Of a stretch of DNA of 35,854 nucleotides, positions 18,576 through 27,575 are shown in pieces (within the stretch, counting starts at the first letter, position 1; each line of letters starts with the position of its first letter). A program made the position numbers and the translations under genes. Source of the stretch: Thermoplasmatota archaeon (GTDB lineage: Archaea > Thermoplasmatota > E2 > DHVEG-1). The notes beneath the pieces were generated by a model. That model worked only from the letters and a program-made list of their open reading frames with translations, was not told where the DNA came from and did no database searches. The stretch is taken from NCBI GenBank assembly GCA_030612095.1, contig JAUWOO010000003.1:1-35854 (forward strand), in the 5' to 3' direction.

Positions 18576-20073
18576 TTACATCACTCTCTTTTCCAACTTC
18601 TGATGCAACATAAATCTCGACTGCGTCATTTTTTTCTCTTTGCATTAGAATTTCTCCGTTTTCTACATTGTAGTCTCCCAACGGAAGCAAAAATGTCAAA
18701 TGAGCTTTTATATCCATTTCCAAATCATTTTCCACAATTGCAGTATACGGATCTGTAAACTTGCAGCTAAGTTTGTATGATGGAATAGAGAATTTCGGTT
18801 CTTTATAATTGTATGATGTAATTTCTCCATCCTGTATATCAATTAGTCTGTATCCCCAATAAGCATCTTCACTCGACAGGGAACTTGACACGGTTGTCGT
18901 TGTTACATAAAGTGTGTCATTTCGAATTGTAATATCATCGTAATGCACATGTCCTGCAAAAACTGCATCCACGCCATATTCGTCAATTAATAAAAGCAGT
19001 TCTTCCCTTCCTCCATACCCATTTTTCAGCAAAGAATCATTCTTTGTATCCCATATGGGATTATGATGCAAAAGCATGAACTTCATTGTTGCATTGCTAT
19101 TTTCCAAATCCTCTTCTATCCACTCCATCTGTTCTTCCTGTATATAACCACCCCAGTTAAAAACAAGATATGAAATACCAAATCTAGCAAGCTTAGGCCA
19201 GTCGTAGGAATTCACACTAGTAAAGTGATGATCACCATAGTCAAATGAATAATAAAGAGGACCAAAATATTCCTGCCATAATTTGAAGCCGTCTTGTCCA
19301 GTTTGGACATATCCGTCATGATTCCCAGGACATAAAAAAGTAGGCACTTGAAACATTTGAAGGATTTCATAACATTTTTTGTATTCCCATGTGTATTCAA
19401 AGGGATATAATTGTCCAAAGACCAAATCGCCTGTTATCACAACAAAGTCTGGGGATATCAAGTTTATTTCCGCTACACATTTCTTCGCGGCTTTCCAACC
19501 TATGGTTTCCCGTATGTTCTCCCTTAGACCTCTTGGATCCCCAATGTGAAAATCTGTGACATGGATAAATGAAAAGTTGTCAGAAAAATCATTTATTACA
19601 CTTACAGCTCTTGGCTGGCTACATGATGTAAATTCGCCATTTTTTCCAATAGTTATAGTAAGATTGTAGAGCTCCTCTGACGTATTTGGGGGAACAGATA
19701 CTGCGACATGCCATGTCGAATCAGTTTTCCATGCATCCTCTAGTTCTAGTTCAATCTCGTCCACAATGGGTTCATATGCTGTAGAGATGCGTGCAGATAT
19801 GCTGTCAAAATCTTCTGATTGAAAATCAATAGTGAAGTTTCCCGCTTTTTCAACCAACACAGGAATCGATGAAAGAGGGTAAAGAATCTTTACAATGCCT
19901 GGTTTGTCAAAACTTTGGATAAAACTTGGTTTATTTTGATAGTTAATTTCTTTAGAATTAAATGAATTAAACATTGGTGTTTTTTGTTGAGAAACTGCCG
20001 AGACAAAACTGCTAGATAGGAGGATTACAGCCGCAAATATTGGAACTAATGTTAGAAGATATTTGTTATTCAT
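18553..20073 (-). CDS. Exported calcineurin-like metallophosphoesterase
   Basis: N-terminal signal-like hydrophobic segment; HVTDFHIGD, ITGDLVFG, CPGNHDGY, LLHHNP, FAGHVHYDD. Last 23 bp overlap the purC 3' end, convergently. Confidence 0.88.
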   Translation of the reverse strand: MNNKYLLTLVPIFAAVILLSSSFVSAVSQQKTPMFNSFNSKEINYQNKPSFIQSFDKPGIVKILYPLSSIPVLVEKAGNFTIDFQSEDFDSISARISTAYEPIVDEIELELEDAWKTDSTWHVAVSVPPNTSEELYNLTITIGKNGEFTSCSQPRAVSVINDFSDNFSFIHVTDFHIGDPRGLRENIRETIGWKAAKKCVAEINLISPDFVVITGDLVFGQLYPFEYTWEYKKCYEILQMFQVPTFLCPGNHDGYVQTGQDGFKLWQEYFGPLYYSFDYGDHHFTSVNSYDWPKLARFGISYLVFNWGGYIQEEQMEWIEEDLENSNATMKFMLLHHNPIWDTKNDSLLKNGYGGREELLLLIDEYGVDAVFAGHVHYDDITIRNDTLYVTTTTVSSSLSSEDAYWGYRLIDIQDGEITSYNYKEPKFSIPSYKLSCKFTDPYTAIVENDLEMDIKAHLTFLLPLGDYNVENGEILMQREKNDAVEIYVASEVGKESDVTITLSLQ

Positions 20074-20135
20074 TTTTTCACTTCAGGAATTAATAACATT
20101 TATAAGAATTTATATTTTTCTATGAATAACTACCA

Positions 20136-21671
20136 TCAAAGGATATTTTGCTCCAAACTTCCCACTATCCTTTCAACTTCTTTGAGTATTTCACATGATT
20201 TAACAAGTCCTTTCATTGTCGTGTGATCCTTATACAATGGTCTATCAACATCCAAGAATTCAACATGTTTTCTTATAATCTCTTTGGCCTTTGTAACACC
20301 TTTACCGAACTTATAGTCACGGAAATCAAGAGCCTGAGCAGCGGCCATAAATTCAATACCCAAAATACCGTAAGCATTGTCAAGTATCTGAAAATTCTTA
20401 ATGGCCGTATTCATACCCATAGAAACGAAATCCTCCTGATCAGCAGCAGCTGGAATCGACTGAATAGATGCAGGTGCAGAAAGAATACGCTGTTCAACTA
20501 TTTGCATATCTGCAGTATACTGGGAAAGCATCATTCCTGAAAACATTCCTGCACCTTTTGTCAAGAACGCAGGAAGTCCCACACTTAGTGCAGGATTATT
20601 CAGTCTGTTTAATCTTCTTTCAGACATGACACTTACCATCGTAATAGCAACACCAGCCATGTCCATAGGAAGGGAAACAGGGCTTCCTTGGAAGTTAGCA
20701 CCAGATATTTGAATGTCTTCGTCAGGAAAGAAAATGGGATTATCTCCTACACCATTGAGTTCAATTTCAACCTGTGAACGAGCATAATCCAAAGCATCAT
20801 GAGCAGCACCTATTACCTGTGGTGTAGATCTCATTGAATAGGCATCCTGCACCTTGCATTTGATTCGCTCTTCTTTTAGATCGCCACCTTCAACAAGTTT
20901 GCGTATTGCCTCTGCACTTCTAACTGCACCTTTAAAACCACGTACTTCGTGTAGTCTTGCGCTATACGGTTTCATGTTAGCTTTTAATGCCTCGAGTGAC
21001 ATTGCAGCAGCTATTTCAGCCTGTTTTAACCAGTTGTTTGCATCATAAAGAAATAATGCACTCATTGCTGTAAGCACATTAGAACCGTTTATTATTGCAA
21101 GTCCATCTCTTGCCCGTAAGCCAGGAGTAGGAATTCCTGCTTTTTTCATTGCATCCTTTCCGTCAAAAAGTTTACCTTTGTAGTACGCCTGACCTTCACC
21201 CAACATAAGTAGTGCAATCTGGGACATGGGGGCTAAATCGCCGCATGCACCCACTGAACCTTTCTGGCAAACATAGGGAGTCACACCCTTATTCAACATT
21301 TCTATAAGTGTAAGCGTTATTTCAGGGCGACAACCTGAATTGCCATGTGCATGAACGTTGATTTTACCAAGCATTGCTCCCCGCACGTACTCGATAGGAG
21401 CTGGATCACCAATGCCGGCAGCATGATTGTATATAAGATATTTTTGGAATTCTTTAACTTGATCATCAGTTAAAACAACCTCCGAAAATTCACCTATCCC
21501 CGTATTCACACCATACATTATTTCATGTGCATCGATCTTCCTTTCCAGCATTGCCCTGCATGTTTTGATGCGTTTCAACGAATCTGGATGAAGTTTCACT
21601 TTTTCATTGCGTCTTGCTACGTCAACCACTTTCTCAATTGTAAGTCCGGAACCATCTATAACTACGGTCAT
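20136..21671 (-). CDS. hutH: Histidine ammonia-lyase family (MIO-type aromatic amino acid lyase/mutase) with ACG triad
   Basis: MYGVNTGIGEFSEV, NHAAGIG, GSVGACGDLAPMSQ, GLAIINGSN, QDAYSMRSTPQV, ADQEDFVSMG; GGGAGGT upstream of ATG. Confidence 0.85.
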   Translation of the reverse strand: MTVVIDGSGLTIEKVVDVARRNEKVKLHPDSLKRIKTCRAMLERKIDAHEIMYGVNTGIGEFSEVVLTDDQVKEFQKYLIYNHAAGIGDPAPIEYVRGAMLGKINVHAHGNSGCRPEITLTLIEMLNKGVTPYVCQKGSVGACGDLAPMSQIALLMLGEGQAYYKGKLFDGKDAMKKAGIPTPGLRARDGLAIINGSNVLTAMSALFLYDANNWLKQAEIAAAMSLEALKANMKPYSARLHEVRGFKGAVRSAEAIRKLVEGGDLKEERIKCKVQDAYSMRSTPQVIGAAHDALDYARSQVEIELNGVGDNPIFFPDEDIQISGANFQGSPVSLPMDMAGVAITMVSVMSERRLNRLNNPALSVGLPAFLTKGAGMFSGMMLSQYTADMQIVEQRILSAPASIQSIPAAADQEDFVSMGMNTAIKNFQILDNAYGILGIEFMAAAQALDFRDYKFGKGVTKAKEIIRKHVEFLDVDRPLYKDHTTMKGLVKSCEILKEVERIVGSLEQNIL

Positions 21672-21764
21672 AGTAACCTCCCAAAATCAACTAATTATCG
21701 AGCCTTGTATCAAGTGACTATGTATTAAGTTTTCCAATAATTTGTTCCATGCTCGATTAAAAAG

Positions 21765-22598
21765 TTATCCCTCTTGCACTGGCGAACGCCAATCAAGACC
21801 AGGGGTTCTAATGCCAACTTTTGGAATTAAAGGCGTTCTTCTCTTATGCTGGCTTTTAATTCTCATTTTTTTAACTCGCTCAACGTCAGATTGTTTCACA
21901 CCTGCAATATGTACTATCTCATCAATATTTATCTTCTGTTCTAAACCAGCAAGTATTTTATCCAAATCTTTGTAACTAAGTTGCAGTTCTTTTTCATCAG
22001 TCTGTCCCTTTATCAGACCAGCAGTTGGAGGTTTTGAGACTATTTCATCCGGAATTTTCAAATACCTGGCTAACTCCAAAACCTGGGTCTTATATAGATC
22101 ACCGATTGGCATAATATCAACACCACCATCCCCATACTTTGTAAAGTAACCAACAAGAATCTCTGATTTATTAGAGGTGCCACAAACAAGACTTCCAGCC
22201 ATATTAGCATATTCAAAAAGCAGTATCATCCTTGCTCTTGCCTTAATATTTGCAAGTGCACAATTATTTGGTTTTACAATACACTTACTTTCAATATTTT
22301 GTACAAGGGAGGTAATGTCTCTTTTTTCACATAACAAATCAAATTTTTTAACGAAGAGCCCCTGATGTTTAATATCTACATCTGGCGTAGCATCATCGGG
22401 TAAAAAAACACACTTCGTGTTTTCCTTTCCTAGCACGCCTTTACATAATAAAGCAGTAACTGCCGAATCAATACCACCCGAAAGTCCAATCACCACACTT
22501 TTACATCCGGAGTTTTCAACATGTGTTTTAATAAAATCCTTGATAATAATTGACACTTCTTCTGGATTTATAGATAAATTGATATCCAAACCAATCAC
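21765..22598 (-). CDS. nadE: NH3-dependent NAD+ synthetase
   Basis: SVVIGLSGGIDSAVTALLCKGVLG, GTSNKSEILVGYFTKYGDGGVDIMPIGDLYKTQV, PPTAGLIKGQTDE; GTG start in GTGA overlap with the upstream stop. Confidence 0.95.
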   Translation of the reverse strand: MIGLDINLSINPEEVSIIIKDFIKTHVENSGCKSVVIGLSGGIDSAVTALLCKGVLGKENTKCVFLPDDATPDVDIKHQGLFVKKFDLLCEKRDITSLVQNIESKCIVKPNNCALANIKARARMILLFEYANMAGSLVCGTSNKSEILVGYFTKYGDGGVDIMPIGDLYKTQVLELARYLKIPDEIVSKPPTAGLIKGQTDEKELQLSYKDLDKILAGLEQKINIDEIVHIAGVKQSDVERVKKMRIKSQHKRRTPLIPKVGIRTPGLDWRSPVQEG

Positions 22599-23194
22599 CC
22601 TTTGCTCAACAATATGTTTTCATTCTTTTTAAGCTCCCTGTATATCGACTCACCATACGAATCTATTGCCACAACTAATGGACCAAATTCTTTTACCACA
22701 AATATCCAGATGGCCTCTGCCATGCCCAGTTCTTCAAGCCAATAAACTGCCCGAACTTCTTGTATGCTATCTGCGGCAAGTGCTCCTGCTCCACCTGTAT
22801 ATGACATATAGACTCCACTATGTTTCTGCAACGTTTTTCTGGTTCTTTCGCCCATGTCTCCTTTTCCAATTATAAGGTTTATACCATATTTTTCTATGAA
22901 TTTATCTTCAAATATTTCCATCCTACCGCTTGTGGTAGGACCAGCAGAAATAACCTTCCAACCATCCTTATTTTTTTTCATTAAAGGTCCACAATGATAG
23001 AGGGCCATAATAGAGGGATCAAATGGAATATCAATCTTATTTTGTTCAAGCATTAAATGGTGGGCTGCATCTCGAGCGGTAAAAACTGTGCCGGAAACAT
23101 ATACAATATCACCAATATGTAATTTTTTTATATCCTCAACGTCAACCGGAATGTCAAAATGATACTCCAAATTATTCAACCTCCCATGTTCCAT
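22595..23194 (-). CDS. Class I fumarate hydratase, C-terminal (beta) subunit
   Basis: GDIVYVSGTVFTARDAAHHLM, YHCGPLM, SAGPTTSGRMEIFEDKFIEKYG, IGKGDMGERT. Confidence 0.93.
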   Translation of the reverse strand: MEHGRLNNLEYHFDIPVDVEDIKKLHIGDIVYVSGTVFTARDAAHHLMLEQNKIDIPFDPSIMALYHCGPLMKKNKDGWKVISAGPTTSGRMEIFEDKFIEKYGINLIIGKGDMGERTRKTLQKHSGVYMSYTGGAGALAADSIQEVRAVYWLEELGMAEAIWIFVVKEFGPLVVAIDSYGESIYRELKKNENILLSKG

Positions 23195-24032
23195 CAGAGT
23201 GAATAATCATGTTTGCTCTTCGGTCAGCCCAACACTGAACCACAAGACCAACAGGAAGACTTGCAGGATGCCTAGGTGCCTTCTCAACATGAACATCAAG
23301 AACAGTAGTTTTTCCACCAAGCCCCATCGGACCAATTCCACTTTGATTAATTCTTTTAATTAAATCTTCCTCCATTAAAGCAATTTTTTTATCTTGATGG
23401 CGAATGCCGACTGGTCTAAGAAGAGCAGTTTTTCCAAGCTTCATCGCTAGATCTGCCCCACCCCCAATACCTATTCCAACAACAGTAGGTGGACAAGGAT
23501 TTCCCCCAGCTTTTATCATCTCTTCTACAACAAAATCTTTAACACCTTCTATACCAACACCAGGTTTAAGCATAACAAGCTTACTCATGTTTTCACTGCC
23601 ACCGCCTTTTGGTATTGCCGTGATTATTACATCACTACCATCGACAAAATCCCAAGTTATTGCTGGAATATAATCACCAGTATTGTCTTTATGATTCTTG
23701 TGTGTAAACGGGTCAAACGTGTTAGGACGCAATGGAACTTGTTCGGTGGCAATTTTTACTGCATCTGTAATTTGTTTTTTTAATCTACCCACATATAGAT
23801 AATCAACACCAATTTTTACGAAAAACGTCTGAACGCCTGTATCCTGACACATCGGCCTCATTGTCTTTTTTGCAACATCTATGTTTTTAAGAATATTTTC
23901 TATCTGGATTTTTGCAATTCCCTCTTCGATATCATAGGCATTTTTTAAAGCTTTGACAACATCACTAGGAAGTTCTATCTCTGCTTTTTTGATAAGCTGA
24001 ACTATACCTCCCACTATACTTCCATAATCCAT
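23172..24032 (-). CDS. Class I fumarate hydratase, N-terminal (alpha) subunit
   Basis: RPMCQDTGVQTFFVKIG, PLRPNTFDPFT, IPKGGGSENMSKLVMLKPGVG, GGNPCPPTVVGIGIGG, GIGPMGLGGKTT. Confidence 0.95.
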   Translation of the reverse strand: MDYGSIVGGIVQLIKKAEIELPSDVVKALKNAYDIEEGIAKIQIENILKNIDVAKKTMRPMCQDTGVQTFFVKIGVDYLYVGRLKKQITDAVKIATEQVPLRPNTFDPFTHKNHKDNTGDYIPAITWDFVDGSDVIITAIPKGGGSENMSKLVMLKPGVGIEGVKDFVVEEMIKAGGNPCPPTVVGIGIGGGADLAMKLGKTALLRPVGIRHQDKKIALMEEDLIKRINQSGIGPMGLGGKTTVLDVHVEKAPRHPASLPVGLVVQCWADRRANMIIHSDGTWEVE

Positions 24033-24067
24033 TTTACATACATGTATATGTTCTAAAAGTTAAGACT

Positions 24068-24118
24068 TTTCCTTCGTCAAAAAAACAAAAAGAATTTAAA
24101 AAAAATAAAAAAAGGGGT
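24068..24118 (-). terminator. T-rich putative terminator tract downstream of acsA
   Basis: Minus strand reads CCCCTTTTTTTATTTTTTTTAAATTCTTTTTGTTTTTTTGAC just after the acsA stop: consecutive T-runs typical of archaeal intrinsic termination. Confidence 0.5.
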
Positions 24119-24138
24119 TGTGGATAGTAATTATCTAA

Positions 24139-26103
24139 TTACTGTCTGTTATCCACAAGACTGTCGACAATGGATGGGTCAGATAGAGTACTGATATCAC
24201 CAAGCTTATCGACCTCGCCTTCTGCAATTTTACGCAAGATACGGCGCATGATTTTTCCAGACCGGGTTTTTGGCAAACCTTCAGCATACTGGATTTTGTC
24301 AGGAGAAGCATGAGGGCCTATCTCTGATCTGACCAGTTTTACTAATTCCTTTGTAAGATTTTCATCGATACTCTCACCGGTATTTAAAGTCACATATGCA
24401 TATATTCCCTGACCCTTGATTTCGTGAGGATATCCAACAACTGCTGCCTCTGCAACCTTTGAATGTTTGCCAAGCGCACCTTCTACTTCAGCAGTGCCAA
24501 TTCTATGACCAGAGACGTTCATCACATCATCCACTCTACCAGTAATCCAGTAATAACCATCAGCATCTCTGAGACAACCATCGCCAGTGAAGAAATATCC
24601 AGGATACATGGTGAAATAAGTATCTTTGAACCTTTTGTGATCTCCATATACTGTTCTCATCATTCCTGGCCATGCCGTTTTGATTACAAGGTTACCTGAC
24701 ACATCATTGCCTTCCAGTTCTTTACCATTATCATCCAAAAGGATTGGTTCTATGCCGAAAAACGGAAGTGTTGCAGAACCCGGTTTGGTTGGTGTTGCAC
24801 CTGGAAGTGGCGTGATAAGAATTCCGCCTGTTTCAGTTTGCCACCAGGTATCTACAATAGGACAGCGTTCGCCACCTATAAGTTTGTAGTACCAGTTCCA
24901 TTCCCTAGATTTGATTGGTTCACCAACAGTACCAAGAATCTTAAGTGAGCTAAGGTCATATTTTGTAACCCAGTCATCACCCTCTTTCATGAGAGCTCTA
25001 AGTGCCGTAGGGGCAGTGTAAAAAGTGTTGACTTTGTGTTTTTCACAGATTGCCCAGAATCTACCCCAATCTGGATAGTTTGGAACACCTTCATACATCA
25101 TTGAAATAGCTTTGTTGTTTAGCGGACCATACACAATGTAAGAGTGGCCAGTAATCCACCCGATGTCAGCCGTACACCAATATATGTCTCCTTCGCGATA
25201 GTCAAAGATATACTTGTGAGTAACAGCAGCATATACTAGGTATCCGCCAGTTGTATGCAATACACCCTTTGGTTTTCCTGTCGAACCAGAAGTATAAAGA
25301 ATAAACAGTGGATCCTCGGCATCCATTTCCTCAGGCGGACATTTTGAATCAGCTTGTTCCATCTCTTCATGCCACCAATAGTCTTTGTCAGTCCAGTCGA
25401 CTTTTTCTCCGATGCGCTTTACAACTATTACAGATTCAATTGATGGGCATTCTTTTACTGATTTGTCAGCGGTGACTTTCATGTGAAGTGGCTTTGGTCC
25501 TCTTACTCCAGCATCTTGTGTGATAAGCATCTTACATTCAGAATCGTTAATCCTATCACGAAGCGAATCGGCAGAAAAACCACCAAAAACTATGGAGTGA
25601 ACGGCACCGATACGGGCACAAGCAAGCATAGATATGGCCAATTCAGGAACCATTTGCAAATAGATACAAACTCTATCACCTTTCTCAATGCCTTTTGATT
25701 TAAGGACATTAGCAAACTTCTCTACTTCAGTAAGAAGTTCTGTATATGTAAAGGTTTTTGATTGATCTGGTTCGTTTCCTTCCCATATAATTGCAATATC
25801 GTCTCCATGTCCGTTTTCAATATGTTTATCAAGGCAGTTGTAGGCTACGTTAAGTTTTGCCCCCTCAAACCACTTGATTTCCGCTTTTTTGAAATCATAT
25901 TTACAGACATTGCTCCATTTCTTATACCAACTTACATTCTCCTCAGCCATTTTTGCCCAGAACTCATCGGGATTTTCTATGGATTTTTTATACAGTTCGT
26001 TGTATTCATCCATGCTGCCGATGTAGGCCCTTGAGCTTATAGTCTTGTTAGGTTTAAAAACCTCAACTGTTTCTGTTTCTGCCATACTTTCCAAACTCTC
26101 CAT
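24139..26103 (-). CDS. acsA: Acetyl-CoA synthetase (AMP-forming)
   Basis: [113 protein letters not shown]. Confidence 0.97.
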   Translation of the reverse strand: MESLESMAETETVEVFKPNKTISSRAYIGSMDEYNELYKKSIENPDEFWAKMAEENVSWYKKWSNVCKYDFKKAEIKWFEGAKLNVAYNCLDKHIENGHGDDIAIIWEGNEPDQSKTFTYTELLTEVEKFANVLKSKGIEKGDRVCIYLQMVPELAISMLACARIGAVHSIVFGGFSADSLRDRINDSECKMLITQDAGVRGPKPLHMKVTADKSVKECPSIESVIVVKRIGEKVDWTDKDYWWHEEMEQADSKCPPEEMDAEDPLFILYTSGSTGKPKGVLHTTGGYLVYAAVTHKYIFDYREGDIYWCTADIGWITGHSYIVYGPLNNKAISMMYEGVPNYPDWGRFWAICEKHKVNTFYTAPTALRALMKEGDDWVTKYDLSSLKILGTVGEPIKSREWNWYYKLIGGERCPIVDTWWQTETGGILITPLPGATPTKPGSATLPFFGIEPILLDDNGKELEGNDVSGNLVIKTAWPGMMRTVYGDHKRFKDTYFTMYPGYFFTGDGCLRDADGYYWITGRVDDVMNVSGHRIGTAEVEGALGKHSKVAEAAVVGYPHEIKGQGIYAYVTLNTGESIDENLTKELVKLVRSEIGPHASPDKIQYAEGLPKTRSGKIMRRILRKIAEGEVDKLGDISTLSDPSIVDSLVDNRQ

Positions 26104-26313
26104 TCAGTTTAACTACTTTTTATATTTCACATTTTATATTTTTTAAGAAGAACCTAATTTTGAAGGTCCCCCAAGGATATATTAACCCCTTAGCGGGTTG
26201 CTCGAATAGAGTTTTAGTATATAATATTTTTTGTACGCATTTCCCCGTGTTGAATCCGGAAATTATTCTTCACCAACTATGGTAAAAAAACAAATAGATG
26301 GCGTTCTTCACTT

Positions 26314-27366
26314 TTAAATTTTCAATATTTTTTTTGCTATTGGAGCGAAATCAAAATCCTTTATGATAACTATCCTTTCAAACATATATTTTCTAATAAG
26401 TGGGGTGTATGATATGAAATCATTCTCCTTAAGAAAACGAATCTTGCGCATTTTATCCTCCTTATAGTCCTGATAACCAGGATACGCAGATATCATTATA
26501 ATTTCAAATCCCCTAATGGCAAGAAAGATTGTAGAAGCAGTATCAAGATTACAGATATCCTCTTTGCTAGGTAGTTTACGAGGATTAAATTTGAGGTGAC
26601 AAAATGACAGTATTTCAAAACCTAGTTTATTTAGATTTGGAAGAGCAATATTTCTTAGTAAATTCTCTTCAAAAAAATGTTTTTTCATTCTTGATATAGT
26701 ATGGCGAGATAATCCAACCGTTTCCCCCAATTGTTGAGTAGTATCATTTGGATATTCAACGATTGCAGAATAGACCTTTTTTTCCTTATCAGTTAATTCT
26801 ATATAATCTAGATGATCAAACCAATTCGCATCAGGTTCTATGTTTTCGATGTGATCTAAAGAGAATACTTTTTTTAAAATACGGGAAAAGTCAAAAAACC
26901 TGTTAATGTGACTTGTCTCAAATGGAAATATTACTTCAGTAGGATACTCATTTTCTAAGAGACCGGCTTTACCAAAAGTTTCAGTTCTTATTTCATTTAT
27001 TTTTCCAATATTGGTATAGTTTTTTGATAGGCTGATTGAAAAACCTTTTTCTTGCTCTCCTGCTGAAAAAAAGATTTCTTCAAATACTTCAATTGTTTTT
27101 TTTGTTGTCTTAATTCGCTCTTCTAGTGGTATAACTGGGTTGAACTGAGTATATATCACTGCCAAAAGTTCACACCCCAAATAATTTAACATTGGAACCG
27201 CAAGTTTTCGAAAAAACCCCTGATCAAATAACCTTCGTTTTATAGATGTAAGTGTAGAAAGTTTTACACCCATAATTGATGATAATTCACTATCATTTAA
27301 TCCAGGATATTTAACAAGTCCATAGAGGACTTTTTCCTCGTTTTTTGTTAAAGGCGTTTGCTTCAC
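26314..27366 (-). CDS. Tandem-duplicated winged-HTH transcriptional regulator
   Basis: Two homologous halves: TKNEEKVLYGLVKYPGLNDSELSSIMGVKLSTLTSIKRRLFDQGFFRKLAVPMLNYLGCELLAV and TDKEKKVYSAIVEYPNDTTQQLGETVGLSRHTISRMKKHFFEENLLRNIALPNLNKLGFEILSF. Confidence 0.8.
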   Translation of the reverse strand: MKQTPLTKNEEKVLYGLVKYPGLNDSELSSIMGVKLSTLTSIKRRLFDQGFFRKLAVPMLNYLGCELLAVIYTQFNPVIPLEERIKTTKKTIEVFEEIFFSAGEQEKGFSISLSKNYTNIGKINEIRTETFGKAGLLENEYPTEVIFPFETSHINRFFDFSRILKKVFSLDHIENIEPDANWFDHLDYIELTDKEKKVYSAIVEYPNDTTQQLGETVGLSRHTISRMKKHFFEENLLRNIALPNLNKLGFEILSFCHLKFNPRKLPSKEDICNLDTASTIFLAIRGFEIIMISAYPGYQDYKEDKMRKIRFLKENDFISYTPLIRKYMFERIVIIKDFDFAPIAKKILKI

Positions 27367-27575
27367 AATTTCTAAGAATGATATGAGTCAATATATAATT
27401 TTCCCATTTTTCCAAAATAAATCAAATATTTTGTTATAACGCTCGAAATATGACAAAAATTAATCAAAAAAACATTTTGATAATATCAAGATTATTTATT
27501 TGTTTAATTCCGTGCAAAAGTTTATTAAACGCTTCGAGATACTTCGCAATTATCACCTACAATGAGATGATAAAC

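Noticed and set aside
24038-24047. 10-bp palindrome ATACATGTAT just upstream of the fumarase alpha start, considered as a regulator site
   Set aside because: Short and AT-rich; a single occurrence I cannot separate from chance.
26184-26199. AACCC-CTTAGC-GGGTT hairpin upstream of acsA, considered as a leader element or terminator
   Set aside because: Only 5 bp of stem and no following U-tract; no riboswitch pattern recognised.
26201-27538. Recurrent CTCGAA/TTCGAG hexamer at 26201, 27442 and 27533 near the acsA and acn promoters, considered as an operator
   Set aside because: The hexamer also occurs inside coding regions (e.g. around 3242, 31960 and 34634), so its density is not clearly above chance.
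27450-27575. N-terminal extension of the aconitase ORF (42 aa, MTKINQKNILIISRLF...)
   Set aside because: The aconitase homology begins at the internal ATG (27576); the upstream part is AT-rich promoter-like DNA, so it is unlikely to be a signal or targeting sequence.
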